Origin: Nansenia antarctica
Taxonomy: Eukaryota; Chordata; Actinopteri; Argentiniformes; Microstomatidae
Reading direction: 5' to 3'
NCBI GenBank assembly: GCA_963989245.1
Contig: OZ022351.1
Coordinates: 30,030,647-30,094,646 of the forward strand
Length of the DNA stretch: 64,000 bases
Shown here: positions 37,797 through 56,423 of the stretch, in pieces
Layout of the letters: every line of letters begins with the position of its first letter
How positions within the stretch are numbered: position 1 is the stretch's first letter
Translations under genes and position numbers: made by a program
The notes under the pieces: model-generated
What the model saw: only the letters and a program-made list of their open reading frames with translations
Database searches by the model: none
What the model was told of the DNA's origin: nothing

Positions 37797-39797
37797 TAGT
37801 TAAACATGTGACATGTTACCAAATGACATTGTCATTCCTGCCTCATCATTTTCAACAGGATGGGGGTGGGGGTGGTGGTGGTGGAGTCTCACTCACGGCC
37901 AGGAAGTCTGGTTTGAGCTGGATGGCTTTGGCCAGGTCTGGCAGGGCCGACTTGGACTTGCCCATGGCCAGGAACACAGCCGCACGCTTGTAGTACGTCA
38001 GGTAGTTCTTGGAGTCCCCCTCTGAGGCCAGGGCACAGGGGACCACAGGGTGAGTAGTGCACACTTGATTTCGACTTCACACTTCTTTACTACACTGAAC
38101 ACACGACCACACGCATTCACCATCGAGGTGTCTATTTGAGGGATTATAGGACAAGTGTCTGGGGAGATGGAGAGGAGATAGAGAGGAGATGGAGAGAGGG
38201 AAATCCACACACACAATCGGACTACACAAGCAGACCATCGTTCAATCAATCAATCAATCAATCAAACTTTATTTATAGAGCACAAGTCGTGCATTGACCA
38301 AGTGCATAAACAACATAAAAACAACAGTGAATAAAATACAATACAGTAAAACGAGAGGTAGGAGGTAAGAAATAGATCAAATAAACACAACACAATAAAA
38401 CCAGGAATAACAAAACAAGAAACAGGAGTAAAAGTGCACGTTTTTAACAAGACAAGACGACAACAACAACAACAACAACAACAAGACAAGACGACAACCA
38501 CACCCACAACCACACCCACACCCACAACCACACCCACACCCACACCCACAACCACACCCACAACCACAACCACACCCACACCCACAACCACACCCACACC
38601 CACAACCACACCCACACCCACAACCACACCCACAACCACACAACACAGATCTAAAGGCCTAGAGGTGTTAAGCGGTGGTGTCTGAGCGTGGTAACCGTGG
38701 TAACCGTGGTAACCTTACCCACGGCGGAGTGGTAGTGGGACAGGGCCTCGGCCAGCTGACCGGCAGCCAGCAGCTTGCGGCCCATCTCCAAATGCTGCTC
38801 GATCTCCACGTGGGTGGCCCCCAAGACCCCTGGAACACAACAACACTGGGTGAGCCGGGGGACTCCAATGAAAGGACAAAGCAGGAACATTCATATTAAA
38901 ACGACGGGTCTATTTTTCAATTCACCCCCAAAATGTAGGCTAAGCATGATATTATATTGCATGGGAGTTATTTGGAGGACAAAAAGGAAATATCTGTGAT
39001 AATGTCCATTATAGCTAAGGTCACTCAACCTCAGCGACTACTTCCGCACCTGGTTTGACACCTCGGCTGCGTTCGTAAAGTCTCTCTGAGAGCGCCGGAG
39101 CGCACACTGTGGGTTCACCGTCATAAAGGGGACCCAAGTAAATTGATTGGACAAGAGGGCTTTCTTTCCATGGAGTACTGATCAGATTTCCAGAGCGTAT
39201 TTATGAACGCACCCTCCTCCTCTCGTCTGACAGTTACCGGCTGACGGCGTCTAAGGAATTGCCAAAGGCCAACTCATGTCTGGTTTCATTCAATGAATGA
39301 ATGAATGAATGAATGGTCTTTATTGTCATTGATATAGTACAGGTACCAAACAACGACATTTGGGAGGGGGGGCTCCCCTGGTGCTTGGAAAGAAAGACTA
39401 AAAACAAGAAGGGAAAAGAGCTGGTTTACATAAATACACTATCCACTATACTATACTATACAAATAAAACACTGTGCTGTACTCTATGCTATGCTATAAA
39501 TATCCTAACATTTCCTATCTCTGAACCTTCTGTACACAAGGGTTGTCATATTGCACATAGTGTTATTGCACATTCATTTAAAGTGTCGCAGTTTGCAGGT
39601 TTGAAATGTTCACAGTTGCATATTTCATTTTATATCATAGCTGTTTATTTGCACACATTGTTAAACAGAGAAAGCAGACAGGGTTGTCTTAGGGTTAGGT
39701 TAGTCTCACCGTCCAGATGGAGGTCCAGGAGGACACAGAGCAGAGACAGGGAGGACAGGACCCCCACGTTGAGACCCCCACGCCGGCCAGACTCCAT
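28296..39797 (-). CDS. dnajc3: DNAJC3 (p58IPK), ER-luminal J-domain co-chaperone
   Basis: Twelve exons join in frame to 501 aa (human 504): 39797-39710, 38829-38719, 38021-37897, 37089-37015, 36414-36271, 33869-33688, 32654-32535, 31410-31305, 30733-30613, 29909-29777, 28763-28615 and 28447-28296. Exon 1 encodes a hydrophobic signal peptide (LSSLSLLCVLLDLHL). TPR repeats follow (LEMGRKLLAAGQLAEALSHY; VFLAMGKSKSALPDL; LRAECYMHLGDPRKAI; KLDQDDRECFSHYKQVKKL). The J domain starts at RDYYKILGV (~392) with the catalytic HPD at 421-423. The tail is GEDPLDPESQQ, a Gly-rich stretch and KFHYN. The family binds misfolded ER clients, stimulates BiP through HPD and restrains the eIF2-alpha kinase PERK. 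Paralogue (a or b) is unresolved. Introns are packed with mobile elements and microsatellites. Confidence 0.97.
28783..28975. repeat. ~31-bp tandem repeat in dnajc3 intron 11
   Basis: About six units of the form TTGTTTAAACACTAGACAGT plus CTTATGTTGTCC. A solitary related unit occurs at 29680-29745 near exon 10, suggesting the array spread locally. Confidence 0.85.
29923..30265. repeat. GAGAGGTACA repeat at the dnajc3 exon 10 acceptor
   Basis: About 340 bases of mixed 8-10-base units (AGAGAGG, GACAGAGAGG, TACAGAGAGG). On the coding strand it is a CTCTGTACCTCTCTGTCC pyrimidine-rich tract ending about 13 bases from the acceptor at 29910-29911. Confidence 0.9.
30547..30632 (-). repeat. Duplicated dnajc3 exon 9 end with its splice donor
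   Basis: The last 20 bases of exon 9 plus the start of its donor (plus strand 30607-30632) are repeated exactly 60 bases downstream in the intron (30547-30572) with one mismatch. Between them are telomere-like hexamers (plus strand GGGTTAGGGTTAGGG). Use of the distal donor would read into a TAA stop, so the proximal donor is the functional one. Confidence 0.85.
30930..31213 (+). mobile_element. LINE-type 3' end with TTA microsatellite
   Basis: Ends GCGCTATACAAATAAAAGTT followed by TTA repeats. An upstream body (GCCAGTTTACATTAGGGACG; AAGACTAAAAACCCATCTTT) is shared, inverted, with 40545-40790. A short form occurs at 42583-42672. It lies in dnajc3 intron 8. Confidence 0.65.
31420..31526. repeat. 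25-bp tandem repeat
   Basis: About four units of ACAGTTAGCACACTGCTAGC plus TCAAC lie just upstream, in transcript order, of the dnajc3 exon 8 acceptor. Confidence 0.85.
31707..32534. repeat. CA and CAGA microsatellite starting at the dnajc3 exon 7 donor
   Basis: About 830 bases of ACAC, ACAGAC and CACGCA repeats. On the coding strand the intron starts GTGTGTGTGTG directly at the splice donor (32534), so the donor itself is part of the microsatellite. The long open frames here are artefacts. Confidence 0.95.
32658..33000. repeat. GAAGA repeat at the dnajc3 exon 7 acceptor
   Basis: About 340 bases of GAAGAGAAGGAAGAGATA-type repeat. The coding strand reads a TCTTCCTTCTC polypyrimidine tract ending at the CTCCAG acceptor at 32655-32656. 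Exon 7 therefore has a long microsatellite on each side. Confidence 0.92.
33400..33515 (-). mobile_element. Retroelement tail with AAT microsatellite, copy 3
   Basis: AAT repeat, ACATTTTATTTATGGGCGCC and TTTCAAGGCTCTCAAGGACA, matching 20480-20770 over its first ~115 bases. Confidence 0.6.
33870..34206. repeat. GA and GGGGA tract at the dnajc3 exon 6 acceptor
   Basis: About 335 bases of AGAGAG and GGGGGGAG repeats. The coding strand reads CTCTCTCCCCC and ends directly in the CTCTCTCTAG acceptor of exon 6. Confidence 0.92.
34309..34656. mobile_element. DNA element related to 62135-62245
   Basis: The left side reads CTAGAACAGCCGCGCC and the right side ends CATGGCTGTTCTAG, an inverted terminal pair. 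The part with CAACGACCACTAGTTGGCCG and CCTTGTAAATTAGCCTGC matches fis1-intron sequence at 62135-62245 in the opposite orientation. The terminal pattern is piggyBac-like but not decisive. Confidence 0.45.
34670..36224 (+). mobile_element. L2/CR1-type LINE 3' end split by a hAT insertion
   Basis: The LINE tail occupies 34670-34795 and resumes at 36043-36224, ending TGACAATAAAGACCATTCAT with ATTC repeats. The uninterrupted version is at 39295-39640 (inverted) and 53480-53697. Comparison shows the hAT element at 34796-36042 landed inside an already resident LINE copy. Confidence 0.75.
34796..36042 (-). mobile_element. hAT element retaining a BED zinc-finger exon
   Basis: The ends are perfect 12-base inverted repeats TAGGGCTGCAAC and GTTGCAGCCCTA, followed inward by ATCGATTAAT-rich sub-terminal repeats. 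On the minus strand 35876-35679 encodes 65 aa with a BED zinc finger (WEHFTL, CNLCKTDLAWHG, HLKRKH). A GTAAGT donor lies just before the stop (near 35686), as expected for exon 1 of a spliced hAT transposase or ZBED-type gene. The catalytic exons are missing, so it is a deletion derivative. Confidence 0.75.
36521..36865 (+). mobile_element. hAT-like MITE, complete copy
   Basis: Begins CAGGGTTCCTACAAG and ends GCGCGGGAACCCTG, an inverted terminal pair. TTGAAC flanks it on both sides, consistent with part of an 8-bp target duplication. It sits in dnajc3 intron 4; a truncated copy is at 21467-21690. Confidence 0.8.
37092..37797. repeat. Composite purine tract at the dnajc3 exon 4 acceptor
   Basis: From 37092 to about 37330, ~55-bp units of GAGAGGGAGGGACAGGGGAG plus GCAGGAGGAGGGG repeat about four times. 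From about 37397 to 37797 it becomes GA repeat broken by GAGCCAGAGAG and GAGCCGGAGAG, with a duplicated block GAGATTGAGGTGTTGTGG at 37443 and 37724. The coding strand is pyrimidine-rich and abuts the CTCTCCAG acceptor at 37090. Confidence 0.92.
38464..38643. repeat. CAA then CCACAC microsatellite in dnajc3 intron 2-3 region
   Basis: A CAACAA run followed by about 140 bases of ACAACCACACCCACAC units. It lies in intron 2 of dnajc3, about 75 bases from exon 2's donor. Confidence 0.9.
39065..39214. mobile_element. ~150-bp MITE with GGCTGCGTTCGTAAA termini, copy 1
   Basis: The ends GGCTGCGTTCGTAAAG and TTATGAACGCACCC are inverted repeats. The interior (TAAAGGGGACC; CTGATCAGATTTCC) matches 41878-42031 in the opposite orientation. 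It lies in dnajc3 intron 1. Confidence 0.75.
39295..39640 (-). mobile_element. L2/CR1-type LINE 3' end
   Basis: In minus orientation it ends AATGACAATAAAGACCATTC with ATTC repeats, and carries the same 3' UTR as 53340-53697, including the GTGCAATATGACAACCCTTG block. It lies in dnajc3 intron 1. Confidence 0.8.
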
Positions 39798-40345
39798 GTT
39801 AGACCCCCTCTCTCCTCTCTCTGACCTGCACGGATATGATCTCACGTCGCTGCCACGAGTGTACTGGTGCAAATGCTGAACGATGACGATCTCATCTAAA
39901 CGACAGATTAAATGTCTCCTTTTATATTATAATAAAGCCTTCATCGCTTTTTTACTCCCAAGGCTGCGGGTCGTGTATTTATAGTCCCGTGTAGAAATAA
40001 TTCCGAGTGGAAATGTGGATCTTCGCTGTTAAAGGTTCCTATGATTTTCCAGATCAGATAGTTAAGTGAATTTTAAAAAATCCAATAGATCTAAAACATT
40101 GTTATCGTTTTTTCTGTACGTGGGCACTGACATTGAGTAACTCCGACAGCTGTAAACTTTGGGGCTTTCTGAACTGAAACTTCAACCTTATTATCCCGTG
40201 TTGGTTGGGCGCCCCTCCTTCAGAGCAGTTCAATCATGCCCTACATCTCAGTGCGTTTGAATGGCTGGGCTGGGATCGCTTATTCTCACGCCATTCCGCC
40301 CGGTTACGTCACAGCAGGCGTGGATCAACGCGCACTACAGGACCA
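39798..40345 (-). promoter_or_regulatory. dnajc3: dnajc3 5' flank with a CRE/ATF-like site
   Basis: This is the region upstream of the dnajc3 start codon. TTACGTCA at 40304-40311 (minus TGACGTAA) is a CRE/ATF-type site about 500 bases upstream. dnajc3 is an unfolded-protein-response target in mammals, so a classical ER stress element (CCAAT, nine bases, CCACG) was searched for by eye and not found. Transcription start unknown. Confidence 0.35.
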
Positions 40346-40504
40346 GGGGGGTATTCCATCAACGTCGCTAAAGGAAAATCCTGTTTTATTTTTGATAACT
40401 CTCGCGAGACTTATCAGATTATGCCTGGATATTTTTAAGAACTCTCGTGAGATTTATCAGACTAAACTGGATTTTTCTTTAGCGATGTTGATGGAATACC
40501 CCCC
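40346..40504. mobile_element. ~160-bp foldback MITE
   Basis: GGGGGGTATTCCATCAACGT at the left pairs with ATGTTGATGGAATACCCCCC at the right, and the inner AGGAAAATCC and GGATTTTTCT also pair. CTCGCGAGA and CTCGTGAGA lie in the middle. No coding capacity. Confidence 0.8.
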
Positions 40505-40544
40505 AGGGTTGCCAGATGGTGCGGGTTACCGCCGAATAATAATA

Positions 40545-40790
40545 AATAATAATAATAACGTTTTATTTGTATAGCGCTTTTCCTGCAAACGTCGCAGCTC
40601 AAAGTGCTCCAATCATTATATAATCATCATTTAATTATTTAGTCATTTAAAGGCAATATTTAAATGATGGGTTTTTAGTCTTGACTTGAACATAATGTGC
40701 TGAGGTTGCATCCCTAATGTAAACTGGCAGTGCATTCCACAATCTGGGTGGGCTGCTTTTGAACACACTGGACTGGGCTGGATAAATAGC
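40545..40790 (-). mobile_element. LINE-type 3' end, inverted relative to 30930-31213
   Basis: AAT repeat, GTTTTATTTGTATAGCGC and GCCTTTAAATG-type body matching 30930-31213 on the other strand. From 40791 to 41460 no gene was seen apart from an AAT run at 41381-41424. Confidence 0.65.
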
Positions 40791-41379
40791 ATTTAGGTGG
40801 TATCAAAATGTCAGTGAAGCCTGAAAGTTAAAAAAAAAAAATGTGTGAAGTTAAGCTACATACAATGTGCTTTTTATTTTTTAATTTTAGTTAACAAACA
40901 TCATTGGCAACAGACATACAGTTTAGGGGGCAGGAGATGGGCACCGGCCCAATAGTCATTAGCGGCTTTTGGGATTGTTGTTGGTGCATTTAGCGGTTTT
41001 TAGACTGTGGTTAGGCTGGAAACTGTCAATCCCATCTGCCAACCCTGCCCAGAGACAGCGATTTCAAAATGAGTTACACACACATTATATGTGGAAGTTA
41101 TACATGGTCTAGTTAAATACAGTACAGGTCGTTGTGGCTCTTCATGCACGTTCCCGTGACCCTGCTTACAGAGTTTACACTGTGACACACGGCAACGCCC
41201 ACCGGCCGAAATGGCGTGAAAAGAGAGAGTCCCTTGAATCGCTGGTCCAAGCAGCAACATCCGCGTCTCCAAACGTGGTGCGCTGTGATTGGACGAACCT
41301 TTCTTTTAGTTCGTGGAGGACACGCCCACGTCCTCGTGTGCAGCAGCTCAGATGCCATCACTGATATGAAGAGCTGCAC

Positions 41380-41425
<46 letters not shown>

Positions 41426-41877
41426 TACAACAAAAGAGGATTTGAGGGTATTTGGCAATGACGCATTTTATTGTGTGAAATTGTAAAACAAACAAACAAG
41501 CAAACAAACAATAAGAATTCATAATGCACCCTATGTGAGTAGCATAGCACACACTTCTTCTGAGCTATTTATAAAACTGTACAAATACAAAACATTTCAA
41601 TAACCCAAACATGCCAATATCTGCTGCCTTTGACCTTCCCCTAAACATCTAGAAGTTTGTATATCAACAGATCATCAAATTATCAAATGATTCGGTTTAA
41701 AGAAACTGATTATCTCATAGGGTTAAGTGTTAGATAATTCAGAGTAGCCTATTATATACTAACTATAAGTGCGAAGGAATATAAACTCATTAGCTACAAT
41801 GTACCTAAACCTAATCAACTAATGAATTAACTAATATACATAACATTTTAAAATATCTAAATTCTGGAGGAGACATT

Positions 41878-42031
41878 GGCTGCGTTCGTAAAATTCGCTC
41901 TGGGAAAATCTGATCGGCACTCATGGAATGCCCTAATGTCCAATCAAATAACTTTTCGTGGTCCCTTTTATGACGTTGAACCCAGTCAGTGTGTGCTCCG
42001 GCGCTCTCAGAGCAATTTTACGAACGCACCC
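41878..42031. mobile_element. ~150-bp MITE with GGCTGCGTTCGTAAA termini, copy 2
   Basis: The ends GGCTGCGTTCGTAAAATTCG and TTTTACGAACGCACCC form near-perfect inverted repeats of about 15 bases. Same family as 39065-39214. Confidence 0.8.
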
Positions 42032-42075
42032 GTCATGTATTGTTTCCGCATCGTCGGTGACCCGTGTAGTGAAGT

Positions 42076-42407
42076 CGTGACGTCAGAATTATAAGGTTCT
42101 ATCTCCATTTTTGTCTTCTTTTTTTTTTTTACATAATCTGATCCATTAGGTGTTTATTAATGCCTGTGTGGTGTTATTTTTTTTTAAAATGTTGACATTG
42201 TTGAGTTAGTAATTCATAAAATACAAAGGTTCCAACTCACAAAACATAATGTGGAATGTAAAAACTTTGACGCTCAATATCTCTGAACTGCCCTAAACGG
42301 AGATAGAACCTTATCATACTAAACGGAGATAGAACCTTATCATTCTAAACGGAGATAGAACCTTATCATTCTAAACGGAGATAGAACCTTATCATTCTAA
42401 GCTCACG
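42076..42407 (-). mobile_element. CGTGA-ended MITE, copy 3, next to the claudin stop codon
   Basis: Termini CGTGACGTCAGAATTATAAG and the complement of CGTGAGCTTAGAATG. The right terminus is repeated four times with a 26-base period (AAACGGAGATAGAACCTTAT units, 42295-42400). Only 42408-42412 separates it from the TAA stop at 42415-42413. Confidence 0.85.
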
Positions 42408-42412
42408 GTCTG

Positions 42413-51694
<9,282 letters not shown>

Positions 51695-52650
51695 CCTTTC
51701 TTCTTTGAAGTCTTTTAGGAATTCAAAAATAACTTTGGGTTGGTTGTATCCTGCTCCTACTCGATCTCGATGTAGGCCTATATTCGATCACTGTGTGTTA
51801 TTCAATATCGTTGTAAGTGCTTCATAAATGTACATTTCTAAATAGCATAAGAGTTATTCGGTTATCGGTGTCGTTGCCGGGTCACGAATGTGTCAGTCTG
51901 CCAATGAGATGCGGTATTAAGTGAACAGATATGCTGAAGGATCATAGGTGTGCTCTCTCTCTCCACCCCCTCGTGCTCTCTCTCTCCCTCCCTCCCTATC
52001 TCCTTTTGCATTTTACACCCCTGAAACTCAACAGGTGTTTATCGGTAGAATGAGAGTCCAATGTTCGCTCCATGCCCTTGATAGCTCCTAGTGTGTTTAT
52101 GTCTGTGTTACTTGGAAAGCTGGACGGATTTCCTCTTTTAAAGCTGTTATTCACTTGGACGTGTGAGAATTAATGTTAAAAAAAGAACCATAACCAAGTA
52201 TTACAATATTGCATTACTTCGTACACGTCATTCTTTCAATCTTGAGAGAGATTTTTGTTTTTTTACAGCAGGCCTATATAACATTTCAGTTGCATGCTGA
52301 CCTATGCTAACCAAAGAGCATATGCAACATCAATCTTGATACCAGCACAGACAGTTCAAACAGTTTGTGTCAAATGTCAGACAAGTATTGTAAATGATAA
52401 ATGATGTCATACCAATTTACAATACTTGTCTGACATTTGACACAAACTGTTTCATAGTTTTGGTCAAATATAACTTTATTTATACAGTACATATAATAAA
52501 GGAAAACGTATGCAAGGCAAAGGATAAAAGTGTAGTAAAAAGGAAGAGTTAAAAGCACCATACAGTGAAGCATTATTTCTTCTTTTGGCTCTACAGTCCA
52601 AAAGTTTGGATTTTAAATCAAACTATTATGTTTGTAAATGTGGTTATTCT
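51695..52650 (-). other. Claudin 5' flank and intergenic sequence
   Basis: The promoter of the claudin gene should lie here but no clear TATA or splice signal was selected. A CT-rich patch is at 51953-52005. At 52370-52455 an inverted repeat of about 37 bases (TCAGACAAGTATTGTAAAT and its complement, adjoining AACAGTTTGTGTCAAATG) forms a strong hairpin. No gene seen. Confidence 0.4.
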
Positions 52651-52664
52651 CTGCTTTTATTTGA

Positions 52665-52737
52665 TGGTATTTGTGTACATGTTGGTTTCACCATTTAGAA
52701 AAGAAAACACTTTTTATACATAGTCCCCCTATTTCAG
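52665..52737. repeat. Left arm of a 2.8-kb-spaced inverted repeat
   Basis: ATGGTATTTGTGTACATG, TTGGTTTCACCATTT and AGTCCCCCTATTTCAGGG match, inverted, the segment at 55480-55535. The arms may be two copies of one MITE or the ends of a decayed DNA transposon enclosing the LINE at 52738. Confidence 0.6.
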
Positions 52738-53697
52738 GGGGTGCAAGGTTAACAACCTGCTACTGAACAAGTCAAAGACCCAGGAAATCATCGTAGACTT
52801 CAGGAGGAAAAAGTCAGAGATCCAGCCCCTGCTCATCGACGGAGAGAGCGTGGAGAGAGTCTCAACCCTCCGATTCCTGGGGATGCACATGCGGGATGAC
52901 CTGACCTGGAAGGACAACACAAAAGACACCATCAAGAAGGCACAACAGCGGCTATACATCCTGAGAGTCCTCAGGAAGGAACACAGCAAGCAGGAGATAC
53001 TGGTGACCTTCTACCGCGACGCAGTGGAGAGCATCCTCACCTACGGCATCTGCAACTGGTTCTCCAGCTGCACTACCGCGGAGAGAAATGCGCTACAGAG
53101 AGTCGTGAGAACAGCACAGAAGATCACCGGCGCCCCCCTCCCCTCTCTGGAAGAGCTGTACAACACACGCTGTCTCAGGAAGGCCTCCAAGATCTCCAGG
53201 GACCCAACCCACCCTGGGTACGAACACTTTACCCGGCTGCCCTCGAAAAGGCGGTTCAGGACCTTGGCCGCAAGGACAAAGCTTGAGAACAGCTTCTACC
53301 ACAGGGCCGTCCAGGCCCTGAACACAGCAAAGACCTAGGTTCTGGGCCCTGGACAGTCTGGACGGATTGTTGGCAGCTGCTGGACTGAAAAAATCAGGTG
53401 TAGTGCTGAGGCACAAATGTGTACATTTCAAGCCTGCAAACTGCGACACTTTAAATAAATGTGCAATAACACTATTGTGCAATATGACAACCCTAGTCGT
53501 CTATCTGTACAGTATAGTATAGTGGATAGTGTACATAGCCTTTATTTATGTAAACCAGCTCCTTCCCTTCTTGTGATTTTTTTTTAAAAAGTGTTTTTTT
53601 TTCTTTCCTAACACCAGGGGAGCCACCCCTCCTAAATGTCGTTGTTTGGTACCTGTACTATAGCAATGACAATAAAGACCATTCATTCATTCATTCA
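52738..53697 (+). mobile_element. 5'-truncated L2/CR1-clade LINE with reverse transcriptase C-terminus
   Basis: An open frame to 53338 encodes the C-terminal part of a non-LTR reverse-transcriptase ORF: VNNLLLNKSKTQEIIVDF, FLGMHMRDDLTWKDNT, KAQQRLYILRVLRKE, LTYGICNWFSSC, LQRVVRTAQKITG. It has no internal stop, so the copy is young. A ~360-bp 3' UTR follows, ending TGACAATAAAGACCATTCAT with ATTC repeats. The polymerase active-site region is missing through 5' truncation. Source family of the tails at 34670 and 39295. Confidence 0.88.
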
Positions 53698-54540
53698 GGG
53701 AAACAAAAGTAATAGGACTTGATTTTATGTAATTTAATCCCCATTATTTGATCCCCATTAGAAGCACACAGATGTCTCCCTGGGGTCCTGAACATACAAA
53801 ACACAGACATACAGACATATCGGTAGGACAATTGGCTTGCTAATTATTATTATTATTATCATTATTATTATCATTATGATGATGATGATGATGATGATTA
53901 TTATATGTATTATTTTTATTATTATTATTTTTGTTGTTGTTATTATTGTTATTATTATTAACAATAATAACAATCAACATTTATTACATTAACATGTTTG
54001 GCATTTAGCAGACGCCTTATTCCAAAGCGACTTAATATTTATTTAGATAGCACCTTTCATTCATAAGAATGCAAAGTGCTGTACACTACAGTGCAAAAGA
54101 ACAGATAAAAAAACACTGCAAAAGAAAGAAAAGTAACAAGAAATAACAGTAAATGAGTAAAAGATATTGAGAATGATTTAAAAAATATATAAAAATAAAA
54201 CCATGATCTGGTCCAGACTAACATCAGGTGGTCCAGGAGTGAGGAGTGTCTCAGAGTCCTTCAGTAGCAGGGTGGAGTCGAGAGGTCAGGGTGACCTGTA
54301 GCTGTTGGTGATAGCCAAGCCTTTAGGCTATCAACCCTCCTCCTTAGGCTTGCCAAAGTCAACATCATTAAAAATAATAATAACTTTTAAAAAGTTAATA
54401 AAAAAGGACTGGTGAACTCTGCAATAACAAACGTGCTGGTAGGCCCAGGGTTCTAACAGTGGATGACTGAAGAAAAATGCTCAACATAATTAAGAACCCC
54501 CCCCGAAACAACTGTCCCACAGATCACCCAGCCTCCCTGA
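53698..54540. other. AT-rich intergenic sequence with retroelement tails
   Basis: Contains TTA, ATG and similar microsatellites (53845-53960), then a TTTGGCATTTAGCAGACGCC SINE/LINE-tail segment (53996) also found at 63057. No coding signal. Confidence 0.45.
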
Positions 54541-54950
54541 TGACCTAAACCCTTATCTCTCCCTCCTCCTCCTCCACTACACCTCCTCTGCATCAGCTGC
54601 TAAACCTTCTCTCTCTCCTCCTCCTCCTCCTCCTCCACTGCCCCTCCTCTGCATCAGCTGCTAAACCTTCTCTCTCTCTCTCTCTCTCTCTCTCCTCCTC
54701 CTCCTCCACTACCCCTCCTCTGCATCAGCTGCTAAAGCTTCTCTCTCTCTCCTCCTCCTCTTCCTCCTCCACTACACCTCCTCTGCATCAGGTGTTAAAG
54801 CTTCTCTCTCTCCTCCTCTTCCTCCTCCACTACCCCTCCTCTGCATCAGGTGTTAAAGCTTCTCTCTCCCTCCTCCTCCTCCTCCTCCTCCTCCTCCTCC
54901 TCCACTACCCCTCCTCTGCATCAGCTGCTAAACCTTCCTACTGCCACTCC
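54541..54950. repeat. Composite tandem repeat of CT and TCC tracts
   Basis: About six imperfect units of roughly 58-75 bases, each with CCCCTCCTCTGCATCAGCTG, TAAAGCTTCTCTCTC and a variable TCC run. Unit length varies because the internal CT and TCC runs vary. Confidence 0.85.
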
Positions 54951-55097
54951 AACATCCAATCCTCTGCCTCTAACCCAAAGAAATTGTTCTCCACATTTCC
55001 CCCCCTCCTCAGACTTCTGCCTGTCTGGTGTTAAACCTCCACACATTCCTTTGTGGAATGTCCCCTCCTTTGCACCCTTCACTGGCTCCAGATATGT

Positions 55098-55258
55098 GTA
55101 TGTTACGGTACATGTGGGAATACGGTACATGTGGGGAAACTAGGGTTAGGGTTAGGTGCTACGTCGACTTGGTACACGCTGGCATGTCTAACCCTAACCC
55201 TAACCGTAGCACCCTAGCACCTAACCCTAGTTTTCCCACATGTACCGTAACATATATA
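55098..55258. repeat. Palindrome with telomere-like hexamers
   Basis: The left arm has TACGGTACATGTGG, then ACTAGGGTTAGGGTTAGG and TGCTACG. The right arm has CTAACCCTAACCCTAACC, CCTAGCACCTAACCCTAG and CCCACATGTACCGTA. The two arms are inverted repeats around a ~40-base centre, so vertebrate TTAGGG motifs face each other. Short TTAGGG or CCCTAA pairs also occur at 20587, 30596 and 39690. Confidence 0.75.
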
Positions 55259-56156
55259 TATGTATACTGTACAGTGGTGTGAAAATGAATTTCCCCCTGG
55301 GGACAATACATCTAATCTAATCTAATCTAATCTAATCTAATCTAATCTATAGATACCCAGCGTTTGGTGGGGGTCAATGGGTCCCATGGAGTTATTGCAT
55401 GCAAAGGATTGTCGACCAAATACAAAATATGAATGCTTCATTTGGACATTATGTTAATCTGTCCCTTACCTTTGGTGCCCTGAAATAGGGGGACTATTTC
55501 AAAATGGTGAAACCAATATGTACATTAATACCATAAAAAACATGAGAAACTAAACTCTACTTTAACCTCATAGTAATTGGAGTAGTGCTTTTGGAGTATA
55601 GAATCAAAAGAAGAAACAATGAGGAAATATCTATAGAAAATATCTACAGTTTCTGCCCCTCTCAGATCCTGTGACAGGCTGCAATCTGGGACAACTAAAA
55701 AGGAGTAGTTAAAAGGCCTGTGCCAGGACCTGAGGGACATACTGAGTACTTTACAGTATCTTAAAAGTGTGATTTAAATCATCTTAAAATCAATTCTGAA
55801 TGCTAACAGGACAGGCACCCCAAATGCAGAGACCGGTGTGATGTGTTCTCTCTGTCTGGTCCTGGTTAGTACTTAGTGCTGCTGCATTCTGGATGTTTTG
55901 CAGTTGACCAACGGCTTAGTAGTCAAGCCTGCTAGAGAATAAAAGCATGGGTTAGTCTTGCTGTGTCAGCCAGAGAGACAACCGAACCACACCCTAGCAA
56001 TGTTCCTGATGTCATGTTCAAACGTTATGGTTTCAAGGCCAACAACTGACCCAAGGTTACAATTACCATCCGCCAGTACAACTGGCCAAGAGAGGGTGAA
56101 GAAACAGTTTCACCACTTCCTGGACCCTGATACCACATGTCACTGTAGTAAAAAGT
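55259..56156. other. Intergenic sequence with a TCTAA-tailed LINE end
   Basis: GTGTGAAAATGAATTTCCCC followed by CTAAT repeats (55311-55350) is a LINE 3' end. The right arm of the inverted repeat (55480-55535) lies here. No gene recognised. Confidence 0.45.
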
Positions 56157-56423
56157 AATGGTAAATGGACTGCACTTATATAGCGCCTTTATCCAAAGCG
56201 CTTTACAACGGCCTCTCATTCACCCATTCACACACACATTCACACACCAATGGCGGCAAGCTGCCATGCAAGGCGCCGGCCGGCCCGCTCACTGGGAGCA
56301 ATTTGGGGTTCAGTGTCTTGCCCAAGGACACTTCGACATGTGGCCAGCCGGGGCTCGAATCCGCCAATCTGCTAACCTTGCGATCATTAGACGGCGGCTC
56401 TACCTCCTGAGACACAGCCGCCC
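56157..56423 (-). mobile_element. V-SINE-like SINE, full-length copy
   Basis: Reverse copy with tail, core and both promoter boxes; ends GACACAGCCGCCC. Same family as 6921-7191. Confidence 0.85.

Larger units (their letters stand above)
41467..42412 (-). other. cldn15: 3' UTR of the claudin gene
   Basis: Runs from the stop to a minus-strand AATAAA at 41472-41467. It contains two MITEs, the nearer one starting only five bases after the stop codon. Most of the apparent UTR is thus transposon sequence. The end is inferred from the poly(A) signal. Confidence 0.5.

Noticed and set aside
39798..40345. Canonical ER stress response element upstream of dnajc3
   Set aside because: CCAAT with CCACG at the required nine-base spacing was not found on either strand by eye.
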